A stretch of 64,000 nt of DNA from Chelonobacter oris. Lineage in GTDB: Bacteria; Pseudomonadota; Gammaproteobacteria; Enterobacterales; Pasteurellaceae. Positions within the stretch are counted from its first letter, which is position 1. Every line of letters begins with the position of its first letter. Below the pieces are notes generated by a model. The model was given only the letters and a program-made list of their open reading frames with translations, made no database searches and was not told the DNA's origin. The DNA is taken from NCBI RefSeq assembly GCF_000772535.1, contig NZ_JSUM01000013.1, positions 62,001 to 126,000 of the forward strand, written 5' to 3'. Shown in pieces: positions 61,125 through 64,000 of the stretch. Both the position numbers and the translations under genes were made by a program.

Positions 61125-62102
61125 ATGGAAAAACTACGATTTGCGACAAGGTTGAATTCTTTTGCTTCCGGAGCACATCTGTATTGGCAGGAATTAAAAG
61201 GTAAACCGAGCACGCGGCAAATGATTGAGCGAGCGGCGACAGTAAACGGATTAACGGATTTGGATTTAAATTATCCGCAGCATCTTAATGAAGATCCTAA
61301 GGATTTGAGACAATTTATTGAAGATAACGGCTTGCGGGTTAATGGTATGGCGATGCGTTATGACAGTAAATTTCAATTAGGTGCCTTTACCCATCCGGAT
61401 CGTCATCTTCGCCGTGAGGCCATTGACTTGACGAAACGAGGGATTGATTGCGGACGGGAATTCGGTACAAATTTAATGACTATTTGGCTTGGGCAGGACG
61501 GTTTTGATTATAGCTTCCAGGCCAATTACGCAAAAATGTGGGATGACTTAATAACGGCATTCCAAGAGATTGCTGCTTACGCTCCGGATGTTGACATTAG
61601 TATTGAATATAAACCGAACGAGCCTCGTTCTTTCAGTATTTTACCGGATGTATCGACTACATTACTTGCGATTTCTGATATCGGCGCAAAAAATGTAGGA
61701 ATGACACTGGATTTTGCGCATGTACTATACGCAGATGAAATGCCGGCATTTGCTGCAACAATGATATCAAAACGATGCAAAATCATGGGATTACATTTAA
61801 ATGACGGGTATCACAAACGTGATGACGGCTTAATGGTTGCTTCTGCCAATCCGCGTGCAACATTAGAACTTATCTGGCAATTACGTAAAACAGGATTTAG
61901 CGGGGCTTACTATTTTGATACTTTTCCCGATGCCAGTGGGTTGGATCCTGTCAGAGAATGCGAACTCAATATTCAAACTGTACATCAGCTCATTCGCATT
62001 GCCGATCAACTTAATGATGTTAAAGCACTCGAACAGGCAATCGAGCAGCAAGATGCGGTTGCCAGTCAAGGCATTGTGAATCAATTTTTATTTGGGCGGT
62101 AA
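61125..62102 (+). CDS. Sugar phosphate isomerase/epimerase family protein
   Basis: A 325-residue TIM-barrel protein of the xylose-isomerase-like (AP_endonuc_2) family. Likely metal ligands lie in ISIEYKPNEPRS (Glu), VGMTLDFAHVLYA (Asp, His), MGLHLNDGYHKRDDG (His) and GAYYFDTFP (Asp). Such enzymes isomerise or epimerise ketoses and inositol derivatives. It is the first gene of an operon with a sugar-binding protein and a sugar ABC ATPase, so it probably acts on the imported sugar; which one is not shown. Confidence 0.8.
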   Translation: MEKLRFATRLNSFASGAHLYWQELKGKPSTRQMIERAATVNGLTDLDLNYPQHLNEDPKDLRQFIEDNGLRVNGMAMRYDSKFQLGAFTHPDRHLRREAIDLTKRGIDCGREFGTNLMTIWLGQDGFDYSFQANYAKMWDDLITAFQEIAAYAPDVDISIEYKPNEPRSFSILPDVSTTLLAISDIGAKNVGMTLDFAHVLYADEMPAFAATMISKRCKIMGLHLNDGYHKRDDGLMVASANPRATLELIWQLRKTGFSGAYYFDTFPDASGLDPVRECELNIQTVHQLIRIADQLNDVKALEQAIEQQDAVASQGIVNQFLFGR

Positions 62103-62154
62103 AGTATTTTATTGCCGTTAATAAGACTTCCACTTACTAAAGAAGGAAAAAAGT

Positions 62155-63198
62155 ATGCATAAATTCATTAAAACCACCTTAGTTTCTACCGCACTTTCAT
62201 TTGCTTTTGGCTCGGCGCTAGCGGCTTTGCCACCGTTAAATTCGGATACGGAAACAGACCGGATAAATTGGATCGAATTGGAAAGCAAGTTGGGCAAAAT
62301 GCCGGTAATTAAAGAAGGAACGCGTATCGGTGGGGTTTCCAAAACATTGACTAATGAATATTGGCGTTCATTGGGAGAAGGCTACAAAAACGTTGCCGAT
62401 AAATATAATGTATTTGTTTCCTATCAGGCCGCTGCAAATGAAGGCGATCAGTTAGGACAGCTTTCTATTGCGGAAACTATGATTACCGAAGGGTATAACG
62501 CATTGTTATATTCTCCGCAAACCGATGTCAATTTACAGCCGGCGATTGAAGTTGCCGAATCAAAAGGGATTGCCGCCGTAAATGTGAATGACGCCGTCAT
62601 GCCGAGTGCGACTCACTATGTCGGCAATGTACAAAAAGATAACGGGGTGCGTGTCGCAAACTGGTTTATTGAAAATCGTCCGAACGGCGGAAAAGTGGCG
62701 GTTGTTGAGGGACAGCCGGGCGTTTTTGCCGCTAAACAACGTACGGAAGGTTTTACCGAAACGATAAACGCAAACGGAAAATTTGATGTTGTAGCCAGCG
62801 TTCCGGCAAATTGGAGCCGTGAGGAAGCGTACAACGTGGCAACGAATATTTTACAACGGAATCCCGATTTAATCGGTTTTTATGTCAATAACGACGGTAT
62901 GGCGCTGGGCGTGGTAGAAGCCGTAAAAGCAGGAAAATTACAGGATAAAGTGGCGGTATTCGGCACTGATGGAATTTCTGATGCTTATAAGTCAATTTTA
63001 GCCGGCGAATTGACAGGCACGGTAGATAGTTTTCCGGTATTGACGGGCGAGGTGGCGATGGAAGTTGTGCTTCGCTTAAGCGCGGGGCAACAATTGCCGC
63101 GAGTGGTTACGACGCCGCAAGCTTTAATTACCAAAGAGAATGTAAATACTTATTCTCAGGCTAATTCTGAAGCGTTAAGAAAAATTTTAGCACAATAA
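62155..63198 (+). CDS. Periplasmic sugar-binding protein (ABC transporter)
   Basis: A 347-residue protein with a signal peptide (residues about 1-24, GSALA) and a type I periplasmic-binding fold of the ribose/galactose-binding group (RIGGVSKTLTNEYWRSLGEGY, VNVNDAVMPSATHYVGN, FYVNNDGMALGVVEAVK, VAVFGTDGISDAY). It delivers a sugar to the ABC transporter encoded next. No clear choice among ribose, xylose, allose or other sugars can be made. An ACCGCACTT signal falls inside the signal-peptide codons. Confidence 0.87.
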   Translation: MHKFIKTTLVSTALSFAFGSALAALPPLNSDTETDRINWIELESKLGKMPVIKEGTRIGGVSKTLTNEYWRSLGEGYKNVADKYNVFVSYQAAANEGDQLGQLSIAETMITEGYNALLYSPQTDVNLQPAIEVAESKGIAAVNVNDAVMPSATHYVGNVQKDNGVRVANWFIENRPNGGKVAVVEGQPGVFAAKQRTEGFTETINANGKFDVVASVPANWSREEAYNVATNILQRNPDLIGFYVNNDGMALGVVEAVKAGKLQDKVAVFGTDGISDAYKSILAGELTGTVDSFPVLTGEVAMEVVLRLSAGQQLPRVVTTPQALITKENVNTYSQANSEALRKILAQ

Positions 63199-63218
63199 AA
63201 CGAAAAACGGGGGGCTCT

Positions 63219-64000
63219 ATGGTGACGGAACGTTTGAGTATGCGTGGAATGACAAAAAGATATGGATCGGTAACGGTTTTGCAGAACGTATCATTTAATG
63301 TTCGTCCCGGCGAAGTTCATGCATTAATCGGCGAAAACGGAGCAGGAAAATCGACACTACTCAATTTGCTTTCGGGGGTGCGTGCAGCTACCGAGGGAGA
63401 GATTTATGTTGATGGCCAAAAGGCGACTATCAATTCTCCCAGAGCGGCTCAGGAATACGGTATCGCGATGATCCATCAAGAGTTGCAAAATGTGCCGGAG
63501 CTGTCCGTTTTTCAGAATATGTTTTTAGGACATTCGTTGACAAAATCATTTGGTTTTTTTGTGGATAAGGCTAAAGAAAGAAAAATAGCCCAAGAGGTTT
63601 TGTACGATCTCGATCCCACTATCAACCCGAACATGCCGATTAAAACGCTTAAAGTGGCACAGCAACAAATCGTTGAAATTGCAAGGGCATTGCTGGGTAA
63701 TGCTCGGATTATTGCAATGGATGAACCGACATCAAGTTTGACACCGAGCGAATTTAGACGACTGAGTGAATTGATTAAGGCGTTGGCAAAAAAAGGCGTA
63801 TCCATTATTTATGTATCACACAAAATGGATGAGTTATTTCAGGTGTGTGACCGCGCCACTATTTTAAGAGACGGGCAGTTTATTGATTGTGTTGATATGG
63901 CGAATGAAACGGAAGAAACGCTCGTGACTAAAATGGTCGGGCGAAAAATTGAGAAATTAATACACCGCTCTTTTAAAACCGATGAATGTATTTTGGAAGT
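63219..64000 (+). CDS. Sugar ABC transporter ATPase, partial (cut by window end)
   Basis: The first 260 codons of a sugar ABC ATPase of the RbsA/MglA type, continuing past the window. Visible: Walker A GENGAGKST, Q-loop MIHQELQNVPELSV, LKVAQQQIVEIARAL in place of the LSGGQ signature, Walker B IIAMDEPTSSLT, and the switch YVSHKMDELF. RbsA-type ATPases have two such cassettes in about 500 residues, so about half the gene is here. ATG follows a G-rich site (GGGGGGC), 20 bases after the binding-protein gene. Confidence 0.9.
   Translation, partial: MVTERLSMRGMTKRYGSVTVLQNVSFNVRPGEVHALIGENGAGKSTLLNLLSGVRAATEGEIYVDGQKATINSPRAAQEYGIAMIHQELQNVPELSVFQNMFLGHSLTKSFGFFVDKAKERKIAQEVLYDLDPTINPNMPIKTLKVAQQQIVEIARALLGNARIIAMDEPTSSLTPSEFRRLSELIKALAKKGVSIIYVSHKMDELFQVCDRATILRDGQFIDCVDMANETEETLVTKMVGRKIEKLIHRSFKTDECILE

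Overview
The window joins two stretches with different signatures. From about 28.3 kb to the right edge it reads as an ordinary chromosome of a Pasteurellaceae bacterium of the Haemophilus/Aggregatibacter/Pasteurella type. It has rpsP-rimM-trmD-rplS, nucA, dsbD, afuABC, an HktE-like catalase and eno, and it is dotted with the 9-base Haemophilus uptake signal AAGTGCGGT and its complement ACCGCACTT. The left 25-28 kb is visibly richer in G+C and carries many copies of the Neisseria DNA uptake sequence (AGGCCGTCTGAA, ATGCCGTCTGAA, one AGGTCGTCTGAA), mostly as inverted pairs between genes. I found no Neisseria uptake sequence to the right of 24.9 kb. The left part also carries Haemophilus signals, and at eight places the two signals abut exactly. 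I read the left part as an island that has moved between naturally competent Neisseriaceae and Pasteurellaceae. A mis-joined contig is the alternative to exclude.

Layout, left part: an operon of two cupins and a carboxymuconolactone-decarboxylase lipoprotein (0.2-1.9 kb); an AraC regulator, a Tat-exported alcohol dehydrogenase and a short-chain dehydrogenase (2.3-5.4 kb) that share a TTGCCTGATT promoter motif; a LysR/exported hydrolase/nitroreductase/MdaB unit (6.3-9.7 kb); a LysR/cupin/SDR cassette bounded by two identical uptake-sequence hairpins (9.7-12.0 kb); D-tartrate dehydratase with its LysR (12.0-14.2 kb); aldehyde dehydrogenase and two SDRs with a LysR (14.3-18.6 kb); PaiB, an esterase, an FrnE-like DsbA and an ArsR regulator (18.7-21.3 kb); MarR with two SMR exporters (21.6-22.9 kb); pirin, a lysophospholipase-like hydrolase and nitronate monooxygenase (23.1-25.9 kb); an SMP-30-like lipoprotein and LysR (26.1-28.3 kb). 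The theme is redox and carbonyl detoxification plus small-molecule catabolism, arranged as many small regulator-enzyme modules.

Layout, right part: a LysR/exported hydrolase pair resembling the one at 6.3-8.4 kb; a small membrane protein; the ribosomal/tRNA-methylation operon; a complete type I-E CRISPR-Cas locus (cas3, cas8e, cse2, cas6e, cas7e, cas5e, cas1, cas2) with 16 repeats and 15 spacers; a DUF454 protein; nucA; dsbD; a ZnuD-like zinc receptor and a second TonB-dependent receptor under near-identical promoter modules; a small outer-membrane barrel; afuABC behind a perfect CRP half-site pair; catalase; a DUF2251-like protein; enolase; and the start of a sugar ABC-transport operon cut by the window end. 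No rRNA, tRNA, transposase or integrase was seen.

How genes work together: several regulator-target links can be proposed from repeated operator-like sequences. The clearest are two 10-5-10 dyads for the LysR at 27.4 kb, two AATCTAGA palindromes for the ArsR at 21 kb, and TTGCCTGATT for the AraC at 2.3 kb. These are inferences from sequence alone.
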